From assembly GCA_947475895.1 (NCBI GenBank), contig CANJMF010000013.1, forward strand, positions 1 to 64,000: DNA of 64,000 nt, written 5' to 3'. Below the pieces are notes generated by a model. The model had not been told where the DNA came from, made no database searches, and saw only the letters and a list, made by a program, of their open reading frames with translations. The stretch comes from Fidelibacterota bacterium (lineage in GTDB: Bacteria; Pseudomonadota; Alphaproteobacteria; Rhodospirillales; Rhodospirillaceae). The position numbers and the translations under genes were made by a program. Below are positions 49,195 to 59,047 of this stretch, piece after piece; the first letter of the stretch is position 1, and every line of letters begins with the position of its first letter.

Positions 49195-51369
49195 TTAGAC
49201 CGACGAGCCTTGCAGCATCGGCAGTTTGGTCACCGGCTTGCCCGTGAGAGCCAGGATCGCGTTGGCGACCGCAGGACCCGCTGGCGGCACGCCAGGCTCG
49301 CCTACGCCCGTGGGGGCGTTGGTAGAGGGCACGATGTAAACTTCGATTTTCGGCATTTCGTCGATGCGCAGCGACTTATAAGCATCGAAGTTACCTTGAT
49401 CGACAACGCCGTTGGTCAACGTGACCTGGCTATGAAGGATGGCACCAAGACCGTAGCCGATGCCGCCTTCCATTTGCGCGCGGATCACATCCGGGTTGAC
49501 GGCAACGCCGCAATCTACGGCACATACGATGCGGTCGACTTTGAAGCCGCCGTTCGGCTTGCGGCTGACTTCGGCCACTTGCGCGACAACGGTTCCGAAG
49601 GCTTCCGCCACGGCAATGCCGCGGGCGGAGTTGGCGGGCATTTTCGAACCCCAGCCGGCTTTTTCGGCGGCGAGATCGAGAACGCCACGATGACGTTTGT
49701 TGTCGCCCAGCAGTGCGCGGCGGAACTCGAGCGGTTCTTTGCCGGCCGCTTTGGCGATGATGTCGAAAAAGGCTTCCGTCGCGTAGGCATTATGGGTGCT
49801 GCCGACCGAACGCCACCAATGAGCGGGCACGCCGACATTGGTCGTGTGCGCGTCCATGGCAAAGTTTGGAACGGTGTAGGGAAGATTCTTGGCGCCTTCG
49901 ACGATCATCCCGTCGAGGCCCGGGCTTTCGAACGGCGAGCCCTTGGTGATCGACTGACCGACGATGCGGTGTTGCCATGCCGTGAGCTCGCCCTTTTCGT
50001 TCAGGGCGGCTTTGACAGAGTGGAAGTACATGGGGCGGTAGCGGCCGCCGCGAATGTCGTCCTCGCGCGTCCACACCAGCTTTACCGGCGTACCGGCTGG
50101 CATGGCTTTCGTGATTTCGGCGGTTTCAACAATGTAGTCGGAGACCGGCGTCGCGCGGCGGCCGAAGCTGCCGCCCGATACGAGGGTGTTGAGAGTCACT
50201 TTATCCGGTGTCACGCCGAACACTTTCGCCGCATTCATGTGGTCGAGTGTTTGGAATTGGCTGCCGGCCCAAATCTCGACTTTGCCGTCCTTCGCTTCCA
50301 TGACGCAATCGAGGGGTTCCATGGGCGCGTGCGCCAGGAACGGGAATTCGAATTCGGCGGAAACGACTTGTTTCGCCTTCGCCAGCGCACCTGCAGCATC
50401 GCCGTCGTTGCGTGCGACTTCGCCCGGCTTTTTCGCGAGCTCTTTATATTCGGCCCACAGCTGCGCCGAGCCGCGTTTTTCGGCTTTCGTATCGTCCCAT
50501 TCGATTTTCAAGGCATCGCGCGCCTTCATGGCAGTCCAAAGCGAGTCCGCAACAACGGCCACGCCGCTGGGAATTCTCATGATCTGCTTTACGCCCGGGA
50601 TCGCCGACGCTTTGGTCTGATCGACGCTCTTCACCACGCCGCCGAAACGTTTCGGGCGGGCGACGACGGCGTACACCATGCCGGGACGCTGCACGTCGAT
50701 TGTGTAAATGGCTGTGCCGGTCGTCTTCGCCACGTTGTCCAGGCGGGGAATTTCGGTACCGATGAGTGTGAAGTCTTTCGGGTCCTTCAGCTTCACATCC
50801 GTGGGCGGCGTGATTTTGGCGGCGGCCACAGCGAAATCACCGAACGTGCCGGTGTGCTTGGACGCAGCGTGCGCGATGACGCCTTTTTTCACGGTGATTT
50901 CAGCGGCTGGCACTTTCCACGCCTGCGCCGCAGCTTGCACGAGCATGGCGCGCGCCATGGCGCCGGCTTGGCGCAACTGGTCATAGGAATTGGAAAGAGC
51001 CGTGCTGCCGCCGGTGCCCTGCATACCAAACGCGAGGTTGGCATACTTGGCCACATCGGCCGGCGCATGCGCGGCACGCATTTGGCTCCAGTCGGCGTCG
51101 AGTTCTTCGGCAACGACCGTCGGCAAGCCGGTGTAGACGCCCTGGCCCATCTCGAGATGCTTGATGAGCACAGTCACGGTGCTATCGGGCGCGATGTGCA
51201 CGAAGGCATTGGGATCGACCGGCTTTTTTGCGGGCGCTGCTGCGTCAGCCGCCAGCAATTTGCGCGGCGTGAAGGTGAAAGCGATCACAAGGCCGGCGAC
51301 GCCGCCTTTGAGGAAGTCGCGGCGATTTGCTTTGACGGGTTTCGCGGACGGGAAATTGATCATGTTCAT
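49195..51369 (-). CDS. Molybdenum hydroxylase large subunit (isoquinoline 1-oxidoreductase beta type)
   Basis: 724 residues with a twin-arginine signal ([17 protein letters not shown]). Molybdopterin-binding segments typical of the xanthine-dehydrogenase superfamily follow: GGSFGRRAT, the segment [16 protein letters not shown], and [11 protein letters not shown] at the end. The late [18 protein letters not shown] contains the Glu expected at the molybdenum site. With the [2Fe-2S] subunit encoded just upstream it should oxidise an aldehyde or N-heterocycle in the periplasm. The substrate is unknown. The gap to the small-subunit stop is 9 bases. Confidence 0.92.
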   Translation of the reverse strand: MNMINFPSAKPVKANRRDFLKGGVAGLVIAFTFTPRKLLAADAAAPAKKPVDPNAFVHIAPDSTVTVLIKHLEMGQGVYTGLPTVVAEELDADWSQMRAAHAPADVAKYANLAFGMQGTGGSTALSNSYDQLRQAGAMARAMLVQAAAQAWKVPAAEITVKKGVIAHAASKHTGTFGDFAVAAAKITPPTDVKLKDPKDFTLIGTEIPRLDNVAKTTGTAIYTIDVQRPGMVYAVVARPKRFGGVVKSVDQTKASAIPGVKQIMRIPSGVAVVADSLWTAMKARDALKIEWDDTKAEKRGSAQLWAEYKELAKKPGEVARNDGDAAGALAKAKQVVSAEFEFPFLAHAPMEPLDCVMEAKDGKVEIWAGSQFQTLDHMNAAKVFGVTPDKVTLNTLVSGGSFGRRATPVSDYIVETAEITKAMPAGTPVKLVWTREDDIRGGRYRPMYFHSVKAALNEKGELTAWQHRIVGQSITKGSPFESPGLDGMIVEGAKNLPYTVPNFAMDAHTTNVGVPAHWWRSVGSTHNAYATEAFFDIIAKAAGKEPLEFRRALLGDNKRHRGVLDLAAEKAGWGSKMPANSARGIAVAEAFGTVVAQVAEVSRKPNGGFKVDRIVCAVDCGVAVNPDVIRAQMEGGIGYGLGAILHSQVTLTNGVVDQGNFDAYKSLRIDEMPKIEVYIVPSTNAPTGVGEPGVPPAGPAVANAILALTGKPVTKLPMLQGSSV

Positions 51370-51378
51370 GGCTGTACC

Positions 51379-51834
51379 TCAGATGCTTTTAGCAGCGTCG
51401 TGAATCGCCGCGCGGATGCGCACGTAAGTCGCACAGCGGCAGATGTTGCCCTGCATGGCTTCGTCGATGTCGGTGTCGGTGGGCTTCGGCGTCGCGCTGA
51501 GCAGCGCAACGGCCGACATGATCTGACCCGATTGGCAGTAACCGCACTGAACCACGTTCAGATTTTGCCAAGAGGTCTGCACAGCTTGGGCGACTTTGCC
51601 GGAGAGGCCTTCGATGGTCGTGACCTTCGCGCCTTCAACGGCCGAAACCGGAATGGAACACGCGCGCGACGGCACGTTGTCGATATGAACGGTGCACGCA
51701 CCGCATTGCGCGATGCCGCAGCCGAATTTCGTTCCCGTGAGGCCGGCTTTTTCGCGAATGGCCCATAAGAGGGCCATGTCGGGATCGGTGTCTAAAGTAA
51801 CGGATTGACCGTTGAGTTCGAATGTCGTGGACAT
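51379..51834 (-). CDS. Molybdenum hydroxylase [2Fe-2S] subunit (isoquinoline 1-oxidoreductase alpha type)
   Basis: 151 residues from ATG 51834, with GGGAGAA upstream. Two [2Fe-2S] sites are intact: CGIAQCGAC with the later RAC, and CGYCQSGQ with CRC near the C-terminus. It passes electrons from the molybdenum subunit. It has no signal peptide and probably crosses the membrane with the Tat-targeted large subunit. Confidence 0.94.
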   Translation of the reverse strand: MSTTFELNGQSVTLDTDPDMALLWAIREKAGLTGTKFGCGIAQCGACTVHIDNVPSRACSIPVSAVEGAKVTTIEGLSGKVAQAVQTSWQNLNVVQCGYCQSGQIMSAVALLSATPKPTDTDIDEAMQGNICRCATYVRIRAAIHDAAKSI

Positions 51835-51968
51835 GCGTGATGTTCTCCCAAGCAAGCTGAAATACTTGATCATTATAGGTTTTCCGGGCCAGCTCCGCCA
51901 GATATTTCAACCTTTGAATATTTGCATTCTCGATGTAATGTCCGCCCGCATAAAAATTGGGGTGCTGG

Positions 51969-53051
51969 ATGGACGATTCCGTAAACAAAACCGCACATGA
52001 ATCGCAGGTGAGCGTCGGCGAAAAAGCGCCGCGAACCGATATAGTTCAACGGATACTTCGCCCATTCATCTTGGTCGTGCTCATCGGCGCGGCGATCGGC
52101 GGCTACTTTCTTTATCGTAACGGCGAGCGCTATGCGTCGACCGAGGACGCCTATATGGAGGCGAACGTCGTTCAGATCGCACCGCAAGTTTCAGGCATCG
52201 TATCGAAGGTGCATGTGGTGAATAACCAGCACGTCGAAGATGGCACGGCCTTATTCGATATCGACATCGCACCTTTCGCCATCGCGATTGAAGCAGCACA
52301 AGCCGCCTTTGACGAAGCCGTGGAATCCGTCGGCGCCAGCGGTGCCGGCGTAAATGCAGCGGCCGCACATGTGCGCGAAGCCGAAGCCAGTCTCGCCAAT
52401 GCCCGCACCGAAGCCGCGCGCGGCAGGCAATTGCGCGCGGCAGGCAATTTGTCGGCCGCGACCCTCGACACCCGGGAGTCCACACTTAAGCAATCAGAAG
52501 CGGCCTTGGCTGCGTCGCTGGCGGAGTTGGAGCGCGCGCAGCAAACGGCAGGGCGTTCAGGCAAAGACAATGCGCGCCTGCGCGCGGCCAGTGCTGCTTT
52601 ACATAAAGCGCAGCTGGATATGTCTTACGCCGAGGTGCGTGCACCTGCGGCGGGATGGGTCTCCAATCTCACCTTGCGCGAAGGTGCCACCGCGATGATG
52701 GGCCGACCGTTGTTCGCGTTGGTCGAGGATACCGAGTGGTGGGTCGACGCGCACTTCAAGGAAACCGACATCACGAAGCTGCGGCCCGGCCAACCCGCGA
52801 CCATCACAGTTGATATGTATCCCGGTGTCGCGCTGAAGGGCGTGGTGGAGAGCATCAGTGCCGGATCGGGTGCCGCGTTCTCACTGCTGCCGCCGGAGAA
52901 TGCGACCGGTAACTGGGTCAAAGTGACGCAGCGTTATACCGTGCGCGTAAAGATCCAAGAGCGTCCGCCGAGTAATCAGCCCTTGCGTGTCGGCGCAAGC
53001 GCAGAAGCCACTGTCGATACCGGCACCGAAAAAGCCACCTCCAGCAAATAG
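51969..53051 (+). CDS. EmrA-like membrane fusion protein
   Basis: 360 residues from ATG 51969. One N-terminal span (LRPFILVVLIGAAIGGYFLY) is followed by STEDAYMEANVVQIAPQVSG, the biotinyl-lipoyl half, a long alpha-helical hairpin rich in Ala and Glu, and the second half domain (DMSYAEVRAPAAGWVSNL). It links an inner-membrane pump to the outer membrane. The pump is the DHA2 transporter seven bases downstream. No outer-membrane TolC-like gene is adjacent. Confidence 0.92.
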   Translation: MDDSVNKTAHESQVSVGEKAPRTDIVQRILRPFILVVLIGAAIGGYFLYRNGERYASTEDAYMEANVVQIAPQVSGIVSKVHVVNNQHVEDGTALFDIDIAPFAIAIEAAQAAFDEAVESVGASGAGVNAAAAHVREAEASLANARTEAARGRQLRAAGNLSAATLDTRESTLKQSEAALAASLAELERAQQTAGRSGKDNARLRAASAALHKAQLDMSYAEVRAPAAGWVSNLTLREGATAMMGRPLFALVEDTEWWVDAHFKETDITKLRPGQPATITVDMYPGVALKGVVESISAGSGAAFSLLPPENATGNWVKVTQRYTVRVKIQERPPSNQPLRVGASAEATVDTGTEKATSSK

Positions 53052-53057
53052 ACCGCC

Positions 53058-54587
53058 ATGACGTCTGCGCCCGCACTTTCGGGAGTTGCTAAAATCGCCA
53101 TGGTCGGCGCGGTGATGCTGGCCATGATGCTGGAAATGCTCGACATGACGGTGGTCAACGTCGCGTTACCGCACATGATGGGCAGCTTCGGCGCCACCAA
53201 CGATCAGATCACCTGGGTGGTGACGTCTTATATGGTCGCGTCTGCCGTGATCATGCCACTCACGGGTTATCTGGTGCAGCGGTTCGGGCGGCGGCGCCTG
53301 CTGTTGATCGACATCACGTTCTTTTTGATCGCGTCGGCCGCGTGCGGCGCGGCACAATCGCTAGAGCAAATGGTCATCTTCCGCGTGCTTCAGGGCGCTG
53401 CCGGCGGCACGCTCGCGCCCTTGTCGCAAGCCGTGATGATGAGCACCTTCAGCCGCGAAAATCGCGGCAGTGCCATGGCCGTGTGGGGCTTGGGCATCAT
53501 GGTCGTTCCCATCTTGGGGCCGACCATCGGTGGCTTTTTAACCGATCACTTGAATTGGCGCTGGGTATTCTACGTCAACGTGCCGGTGGGTTTATTCGCG
53601 CTGTTATTGGCGGCCGGCTATGTGCCGGGCGAAGCGGGACACCGGGCACGCACCGACTGGTTCGGTCTCGCGCTCGGCATTATTTTCGTGGGTTCGCTGC
53701 AATTCTTACTGACTCAAGGCAACACGCGCGACTGGTTCAACTCAACGCTCATCCAGACTTTGACTCTGACGGCGATCGTGACCGGTTTGGGATTTGTATC
53801 GCATTGCTGGGACCGGCCCAATGCCATCGTCAACCTCGCGGTTTACCGCGACAGGAATTACGCGCTTGCATCACTGATGATTGCGGGCTTTGCCGTGTCC
53901 ATGTTCGGCATCATGACGCTGCTGCCTTTAATGCTCGAACAATTGATGGGTTATCCGGCGCAAATCGTCGGCAACATCATGGCGCCGCGCGGTGTGGTGA
54001 TGGCCATAGCCATGGTGCTCTTTGGCCGCTTCTCAGGGCGTTTCGATGGGCGTGCGTTGATGGTCCTCGGCGTCATCGTGCTAGCCGGAGGAACATACAC
54101 TTACGCACTGATTCCTATTACCGCGAGCCCGGCCTGGATGATGGTGCCGGGAGCCTTGCAGGGTGTGGGCATGGCGATGTTCTTCATCCCGTCGTCCATG
54201 GTGGCTTATGAGACGCTGCCCAAGCATTTGTTCGATGGCGCCGCCGGCTTGTATTCCGTAACGCGCACTATTGCGTCATCCGTGGGCATTTCGGTAATCG
54301 GGCTCATGCTGCAACGGCGCGGCGACTACCATTGGCAGACACTGAACCAGCACATCACAGCCGAAAATCCCGATGTGCAGTCGTGGCTGGACGCACGCGG
54401 TTTGAGCCTTGGCGACCCCATGGCAGGCGCGATGCTGTCGGGGCAAGTCATGCAGCAGGCGCAGGTGCTGGCGTTCGGCGATATGTATCGGCTTGTGGCG
54501 CTGGTGACATTGTTGGTGGCGCCGCTTATTTTCATGCTCCGCAAACGCAAGCCGGTCGGACTTAAAAAACCCCAGCCGGCGGAATAA
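53058..54587 (+). CDS. DHA2-family drug/proton antiporter (EmrB type)
   Basis: 509 residues with about 14 membrane spans. DMTVVNVALPHMMGSFGAT, WVVTSYMVASAVIMPLTGYL and GWGLGIMVVPILGPTIGG-type sequence (here VWGLGIMVVPILGPTIGGFL) are the DHA2 hallmarks. It should export hydrophobic compounds with the EmrA-like partner. No adjacent regulator is visible. Confidence 0.93.
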   Translation: MTSAPALSGVAKIAMVGAVMLAMMLEMLDMTVVNVALPHMMGSFGATNDQITWVVTSYMVASAVIMPLTGYLVQRFGRRRLLLIDITFFLIASAACGAAQSLEQMVIFRVLQGAAGGTLAPLSQAVMMSTFSRENRGSAMAVWGLGIMVVPILGPTIGGFLTDHLNWRWVFYVNVPVGLFALLLAAGYVPGEAGHRARTDWFGLALGIIFVGSLQFLLTQGNTRDWFNSTLIQTLTLTAIVTGLGFVSHCWDRPNAIVNLAVYRDRNYALASLMIAGFAVSMFGIMTLLPLMLEQLMGYPAQIVGNIMAPRGVVMAIAMVLFGRFSGRFDGRALMVLGVIVLAGGTYTYALIPITASPAWMMVPGALQGVGMAMFFIPSSMVAYETLPKHLFDGAAGLYSVTRTIASSVGISVIGLMLQRRGDYHWQTLNQHITAENPDVQSWLDARGLSLGDPMAGAMLSGQVMQQAQVLAFGDMYRLVALVTLLVAPLIFMLRKRKPVGLKKPQPAE

Positions 54588-54588
54588 C

Positions 54589-54626
54589 GCGCGTTAGCAA
54601 ACTGCCTGCGTGGCTGCTAAGCGCGC
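54589..54626 (+). terminator. Hairpin after emrB-like gene, possible terminator
   Basis: GCGCGTTAGCA at 54589-54599 pairs with TGCTAAGCGCGC at 54615-54626 with one bulge. There is no T run, so factor-independent termination is uncertain. The rest of the 199-base gap to the next gene holds nothing else I recognise. Confidence 0.4.
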
Positions 54627-54786
54627 ACAGCAAGCCTTCTTTGCGCATCACGCCGTTGTCAGGCGCGAATCCGTCTGGCACGATTCGTTCATTGGTCGGG
54701 GCGACCAGCCTTCGACAACACCGCATGCGAGAACCGCAACGCGGTTTGGCACGTTATCGCCGTGATCGTTTGTTGAAGGAGCCAGA

Positions 54787-55050
54787 ATGTCGAGCCTTGC
54801 GCTTCAGCTCAAAGACTATCGCCTCACAACTGCGCAAATTCTCTACCACATGCCCGATCATCCCAAGTTGCTGCAGGAGTTTGTGTGGCAGGAACTGGAT
54901 ATCGCGCCGAAATTTCCGGTGCTAGCGAAGTTTCTAAGCTTTTGGGAAAAGAACATCGACGGCAAGTTGCACTCGGTGTTCGTCGCCCATGCGCAGCTTA
55001 TTAAACCAGCGGAATTTCGTGTCGTAGAGCGACAGCTTTATTTGCACTAG
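54787..55050 (+). CDS. usg: Usg family protein
   Basis: 87 residues. LKDYRLTTAQILYHMPDHP, LLQEFVWQELDIAPKFP, FLSFWEKNIDGKLHSV and HAQLIKPAEFR match the Usg family, a short protein found almost only in alphaproteobacteria. It has no established function despite an old annotation linking it to tryptophan/phenylalanine synthesis. A GAAGGAG precedes the ATG. It is convergent with the next gene, with stops nine bases apart. Confidence 0.88.
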   Translation: MSSLALQLKDYRLTTAQILYHMPDHPKLLQEFVWQELDIAPKFPVLAKFLSFWEKNIDGKLHSVFVAHAQLIKPAEFRVVERQLYLH

Positions 55051-55059
55051 AAACGTCGA

Positions 55060-55467
55060 TTAGGTTTTTCCGAGCGCGACCAACGTCGGAATGACAGCCG
55101 CGCTGGCATCGGGGCGGCGATGTTTCTTGCGCTCTTCATTCTGCTCGGCGATTTTAGCGAGGTGCTCCATTTGATGGACCATGGAGTCCAATGCGCCGGT
55201 GTCGGCGCCTTCAGCCGCGGCTTGCATCGCTTTAGCACGCGCCTTCGCGAGCATGGCCTTGGCTTGCGCAGGCGTGCCGGAGGCTGCCGCCGCCACGGCT
55301 GTTGAGGCCATGACCTTGTCTTCAAGATCGTCGATATACGAGCGCTGTTTTTTGGCTTGGGCTTTTGCGGTGAGATCGTTTTGAAGCTGAGCACCGGCGG
55401 CTTGAACCGCAACATCGATCTTATGCACAGTCTCGCGCAAGATCGGGAGATCGGAAAAATCTGTCAT
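55060..55467 (-). CDS. Hypothetical helical protein
   Basis: 135 residues from ATG 55467 (AGAGG nine bases upstream). Almost entirely alpha-helical and rich in Ala, Lys and Glu, with coiled-coil character (AKAMLAKARAKAMQAAAEGA, then MVHQMEHLAKIAEQNEERKK). No signal peptide or membrane span. I do not recognise the family. Upstream lies the AI-2E transporter gene on the same strand, 93 bases away. Confidence 0.6.
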   Translation of the reverse strand: MTDFSDLPILRETVHKIDVAVQAAGAQLQNDLTAKAQAKKQRSYIDDLEDKVMASTAVAAAASGTPAQAKAMLAKARAKAMQAAAEGADTGALDSMVHQMEHLAKIAEQNEERKKHRRPDASAAVIPTLVALGKT

Positions 55468-55560
55468 AAATTGCATCCTCTTTCTTGAGGCCTTCAAAAC
55501 CGGTTTCACCGGTCAACGTCAGCGCAGCGTATCAGAAATGTCACCTGCGAAGATTACATC

Positions 55561-56616
55561 TTAGACGCCAGGCGACACGCGCGGCGGCCAGGCGGTGATG
55601 ACGGCCTTGACCAGCACGGCGAGCGGGATTGCGAAGAACACGCCCCAGACGCCCCAGATTCCGCCGAAAAACAACACCGCGACGATAATCGCGACAGGAT
55701 GGATCGCGACCGCCTCGGAGAACAAAAATGGCACCAGTACGTTGCCGTCGAGCGCGTGAATAATCAGATAGGCACCAACCGCAGCCCCCGCGTGCATGCT
55801 CACACCCCATTGCAGGAGCGCCACAGCCGCGACAGGAACCGTAGCTGCGGCGGCGCCGATATAAGGAATCAAGACAGCAACGCCGATCACGATTGCCAAA
55901 AGTGGCGCATACGAGAGATCGAGAATTTCAAACACGATCCAGCTGACAAGAGCGACAATCGCCATTTGCAGCACCTTACCGCCGACAAAATTCTGCAGCT
56001 GCCGGTTCACGTCGTGCCAGACCGACGCAGTCAATTCGTGGTGAGCAGGCAAGAAAGATTCCACCCAACCGAAAATGCGTGTTTTATCCTTGAGAAGGAA
56101 AAACACCATGATCGGGATGATGATGACGTAGACGAGAGCCGTCACAAGACCGATGACCGTACCGCCCACGTACTTGCCGAAGTTTTGTCCGCTGCTCAGC
56201 ACTTTGGCCCGGGCCTCATTCAGCATTTCGCCGATTTGTTCGGGCGTTACGAAGGCGGGATATTTTTCCGGCAGCTGCGCAATCAGTTCCTGCGTACGGG
56301 CGACGAACTGGGGAACCTGGCCAATGAGTTGCACGACTTGCCGTCCGAGAAACGGCATAGCCGCGAACACACCGGCGAGAAGCGCAATAAAAATGCCGTA
56401 GACAAAACCCAGCGCCGCACCCCGCGACATGCCGCGACGCTGCAATTGTTGAATTGCGGTTTCCATGACGTAGGCCAGCGTAATCGCGGCGTAGAGCGGG
56501 GCCAGAATACTGGCCGTCATGACGACAAACGCGGTGCCCATCACGAGCAATAACAGCAACAAGGCCAGCTGCTTATTGCGCGCAATAATGCCGTACCACT
56601 CTTGAACGAGTTCCAT
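55561..56616 (-). CDS. AI-2E/PerM family transporter
   Basis: 351 residues from ATG 56616 with about eight hydrophobic segments. RRGMSRGAALGFVYGIF, PIMVFFLLKDKTRIFGW, NFVGGKVLQMAIVALVSWIVF and PYIGAAAATVPVA fit the AI-2E exporter / PerM group. Members export autoinducer-2 or act as Na+/H+ antiporters, so the transported species is open. It is divergent from mnmC. Confidence 0.88.
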   Translation of the reverse strand: MELVQEWYGIIARNKQLALLLLLLVMGTAFVVMTASILAPLYAAITLAYVMETAIQQLQRRGMSRGAALGFVYGIFIALLAGVFAAMPFLGRQVVQLIGQVPQFVARTQELIAQLPEKYPAFVTPEQIGEMLNEARAKVLSSGQNFGKYVGGTVIGLVTALVYVIIIPIMVFFLLKDKTRIFGWVESFLPAHHELTASVWHDVNRQLQNFVGGKVLQMAIVALVSWIVFEILDLSYAPLLAIVIGVAVLIPYIGAAAATVPVAAVALLQWGVSMHAGAAVGAYLIIHALDGNVLVPFLFSEAVAIHPVAIIVAVLFFGGIWGVWGVFFAIPLAVLVKAVITAWPPRVSPGV

Positions 56617-56719
56617 GCCGCCCCAATCCCTTTTCCCGGCGGGAGAATAGTATGTCCGTCGCCGAAGGCAAAACGCGGAATACGTTGGCCTAGCACGATG
56701 TTTCAGGCACAAACGGCCT

Positions 56720-58738
56720 ATGGAAAGACCCGCGACACGCGATCGCGCGATGCCGAGCCCCGGCCTTGTCTGGGAACCGGGTCGCGTTCCGTTCGCAACG
56801 CGCTTTGGCGACGTTTACTACAGCCGAGACAATGGACTTTCGGAAGGGCGGCATGTCTTCCTGAAAGGCTGCCATCTGCCCGACGCGTGGCAGAGCGCGG
56901 ACCTTTATGTCATCTGTGAATTAGGTTTCGGCACTGGGCTCAATTTTCTAACGACATGGGATTCGTGGCGCCGAACGCGCCGCCCCGGACCAAAGCTGCA
57001 TTATCTGGCAGTTGAGGGCTATCCCCTGACGGCGCGCGAGTTGGGCGAGTGCCTGGAAGCGTGGCCCGAGCTGCACGCACTTTCGCGCGCCCTTTTGCAA
57101 GTCTATCCGCAGCCGCAGCCGGGCTTTCATCGACTCTTTCCCAAAATCGACGTGTCCGACGATGTGACGTTGACGCTGCTGATGGGCGACGTCATGGATA
57201 TGCTGTCGCAAACGGAATGTGAAATCGATGCGTGGTTCCTGGACGGCTTCGCACCCGACAAGAACGCCGCAATGTGGCACGACAACGTTTTCGCGGAAAT
57301 CGCGCGGCTTTCCCACACGCGAAACTCCGGTAGCGTGTTGGCGACCTATAGTGTCGCGGGCGATGTTCGCCGTGGTTTGGATGCGGCGGGATTTGAACTT
57401 ACGCGCGCGCCGGGTTTCGGCCGCAAGCGCGAGATGTTGCATGGACGCTTTCGCGGCGCGAAAGCCCCGCCAAAACCACGATTGCAGCCGTGGTTCGCAA
57501 AAACACCCCGCGCAAAACTGCAGCGCGATCACGCAGCCATCATTGGTGGCGGCCTTGCTGGAACCAATGCGGCCTATGCGTTGCAGCGACGCGGCTGGAA
57601 AACCACCATCATCGACCGGCGGGATGGACTTGCGCGCGAAACGTCGGGAAATCCAACCGCGGCCTTGATGCCGCGACTGACGGCCGGCCCCGCTTTGGAT
57701 GGACGGTTTTACGCAAGCGCATGGCGCTTTGCGCTGGAGACACTCGAAGAATTGGCGAACAGCGGTGCGGCCCTTCATCGCGAGCGGTGCGGATTATTGC
57801 AATTGGCGAATACGCCGACCGAGAGCGAACGCCAAGCTGCGATTGCAGCGTATGGCCCACTGAGTGCGCCCGCCCTCCTGCCCGTCGATGCAGCCGAGGC
57901 GTCCGGCCTCGCGGGCATCACGACGAAGGCGAGTGGGCTTTACTTCCCGCAAGGCGGCTGGCTGCAGCCGCCGGCCTTATGTACGGCGCTGGCGCACAAC
58001 GCCACCATGATGATGAATGAAGACATCGCGGCCCTACGTCAGGAGAGCGGCGCATGGCAATTGATCGATCGCGCCGGACGCATACGCCTCGAAGCCGATA
58101 TCGTTATTTTCGCAAATGCGCTGGGCGCTTTGACGCTGCCGCAAACATCGTGGCTGCCGCTAGTGGCGCGGCGCGGACAACTGACCTTTGCGCCACCGAC
58201 CGACCGGAGCGCGTCCTTGCGAAGCGTGCTCGCTTACGGCGGCTATATGACTCCTGCGTTTCGCGGTTTACATACCATCGGTGCAACGTTCGACTGGGTC
58301 GACACCGAGGTTGCCGACGCGGCCGTCGACGTGCGCGCCGAAGATCATGCGCACAATTTGGCAGCACTGGAAAATGTACTGCCGGGATTGATGGACGGCG
58401 CGGATACGGCGGCGTTGCTGGGACGCGCGGGTGTTCGCTGCACGTCGCCCGATCATTTACCGGTCATCGGACCCTTACCGCAACGCGACGCCTATTTGAA
58501 CGCCTTCGCGGAGTTGCGACACGGGCATCCGTGGACGTCGTATGCGACGGCCGATTATCAGCCTGGGCTTTACGCCCTGCTCGGGCTTGGATCGCACGGA
58601 GTCGTTTCGGCGCCGCTGGCCGCGGAATTGCTCGCTTGCCACATCACCGGGGAACCATGGCCGATTGAGCGAGATCTTGTGACCGCCCTCCATCCGGGCC
58701 GATTTTTGGTGCGGGATTTGAAGCGGCGCGAGGCTTGA
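56720..58738 (+). CDS. mnmC: Bifunctional tRNA mnm5(s2)U34 biosynthesis protein MnmC
   Basis: 672 residues. The N-terminal methyltransferase domain has ICELGFGTGLNFL (65-77) and WFLDGFAPDKNAAMW (172-186). The C-terminal FAD-dependent oxidase domain begins at AAIIGGGLAGTNAAYAL (272-288) and ends with YALLGLGSHGVVSAPL. Together they convert cmnm5(s2)U to mnm5(s2)U at the wobble base of certain tRNAs. Both domains look complete. Its stop overlaps the first copy of an 18-base tandem repeat. Confidence 0.95.
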   Translation: MERPATRDRAMPSPGLVWEPGRVPFATRFGDVYYSRDNGLSEGRHVFLKGCHLPDAWQSADLYVICELGFGTGLNFLTTWDSWRRTRRPGPKLHYLAVEGYPLTARELGECLEAWPELHALSRALLQVYPQPQPGFHRLFPKIDVSDDVTLTLLMGDVMDMLSQTECEIDAWFLDGFAPDKNAAMWHDNVFAEIARLSHTRNSGSVLATYSVAGDVRRGLDAAGFELTRAPGFGRKREMLHGRFRGAKAPPKPRLQPWFAKTPRAKLQRDHAAIIGGGLAGTNAAYALQRRGWKTTIIDRRDGLARETSGNPTAALMPRLTAGPALDGRFYASAWRFALETLEELANSGAALHRERCGLLQLANTPTESERQAAIAAYGPLSAPALLPVDAAEASGLAGITTKASGLYFPQGGWLQPPALCTALAHNATMMMNEDIAALRQESGAWQLIDRAGRIRLEADIVIFANALGALTLPQTSWLPLVARRGQLTFAPPTDRSASLRSVLAYGGYMTPAFRGLHTIGATFDWVDTEVADAAVDVRAEDHAHNLAALENVLPGLMDGADTAALLGRAGVRCTSPDHLPVIGPLPQRDAYLNAFAELRHGHPWTSYATADYQPGLYALLGLGSHGVVSAPLAAELLACHITGEPWPIERDLVTALHPGRFLVRDLKRREA

Positions 58739-58773
58739 GGAACACACTGCGCGAGAGGAACACACTGCGCGAG
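58738..58773. repeat. Two tandem copies of an 18-base unit
   Basis: AGGAACACACTGCGCGAG occurs twice without a gap, at 58738-58755 and 58756-58773. The first copy includes the last base of the mnmC stop codon. It is most likely a recent slippage duplication. Confidence 0.9.
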
Positions 58774-58850
58774 GTCGCATCACTTCGAACACGCCCGGAT
58801 TGAAGGCGGCGCGAATCCTTCACTCCCATTTTTCGCCTGGCGCAAAAAGG

Positions 58851-58884
58851 AAAAGCGCGACTTTGCAGTCGCGCTTTTCTATTT
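58851..58884. terminator. Symmetric Rho-independent terminator
   Basis: AAAAGCGCGACT and AGTCGCGCTTTT form a perfect 12-base-pair stem with loop TTGC, followed by a T-rich run on the plus strand. It most likely terminates mnmC. The A-rich left flank means that it could also work from the opposite side. Confidence 0.85.
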
Positions 58885-58903
58885 TTCAGTGAGGCTTGAT
58901 TGG

Positions 58904-58997
58904 GAAATTCAGGTCAGAGCCGATGTTTTCGGGGTTCCATCAGGCGCGGACGGGCGAACATCGATGGGTCGAAAGCCCCGACCCTGACCTCAATTTC
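58904..58997. repeat. Long imperfect inverted repeat, possible structured RNA
   Basis: GAAATTCAGGTCAG (58904-58917) and CTGACCTCAATTTC (58984-58997) pair over 14 bases with one mismatch. Inside, CGATGTT (58921-58927) pairs with AACATCG (58957-58963). The arms could fold into a branched structure about 94 bases long. It could be an ncRNA, a decayed mobile element or chance. Confidence 0.45.
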
Positions 58998-59047
58998 CTG
59001 CTGTTTTCTCTGCCGCCTCGTGTGTTCTGCGTTTTTCCGGAAAAAGA

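Noticed and set aside
49174-51768. 864-codon plus-strand ORF, among the longest open frames in the window
   Set aside because: It lies exactly opposite the molybdenum hydroxylase genes, is very rich in Arg, His, Gly and Phe, and has no recognisable domain. It is an antisense shadow of GC-rich coding sequence.
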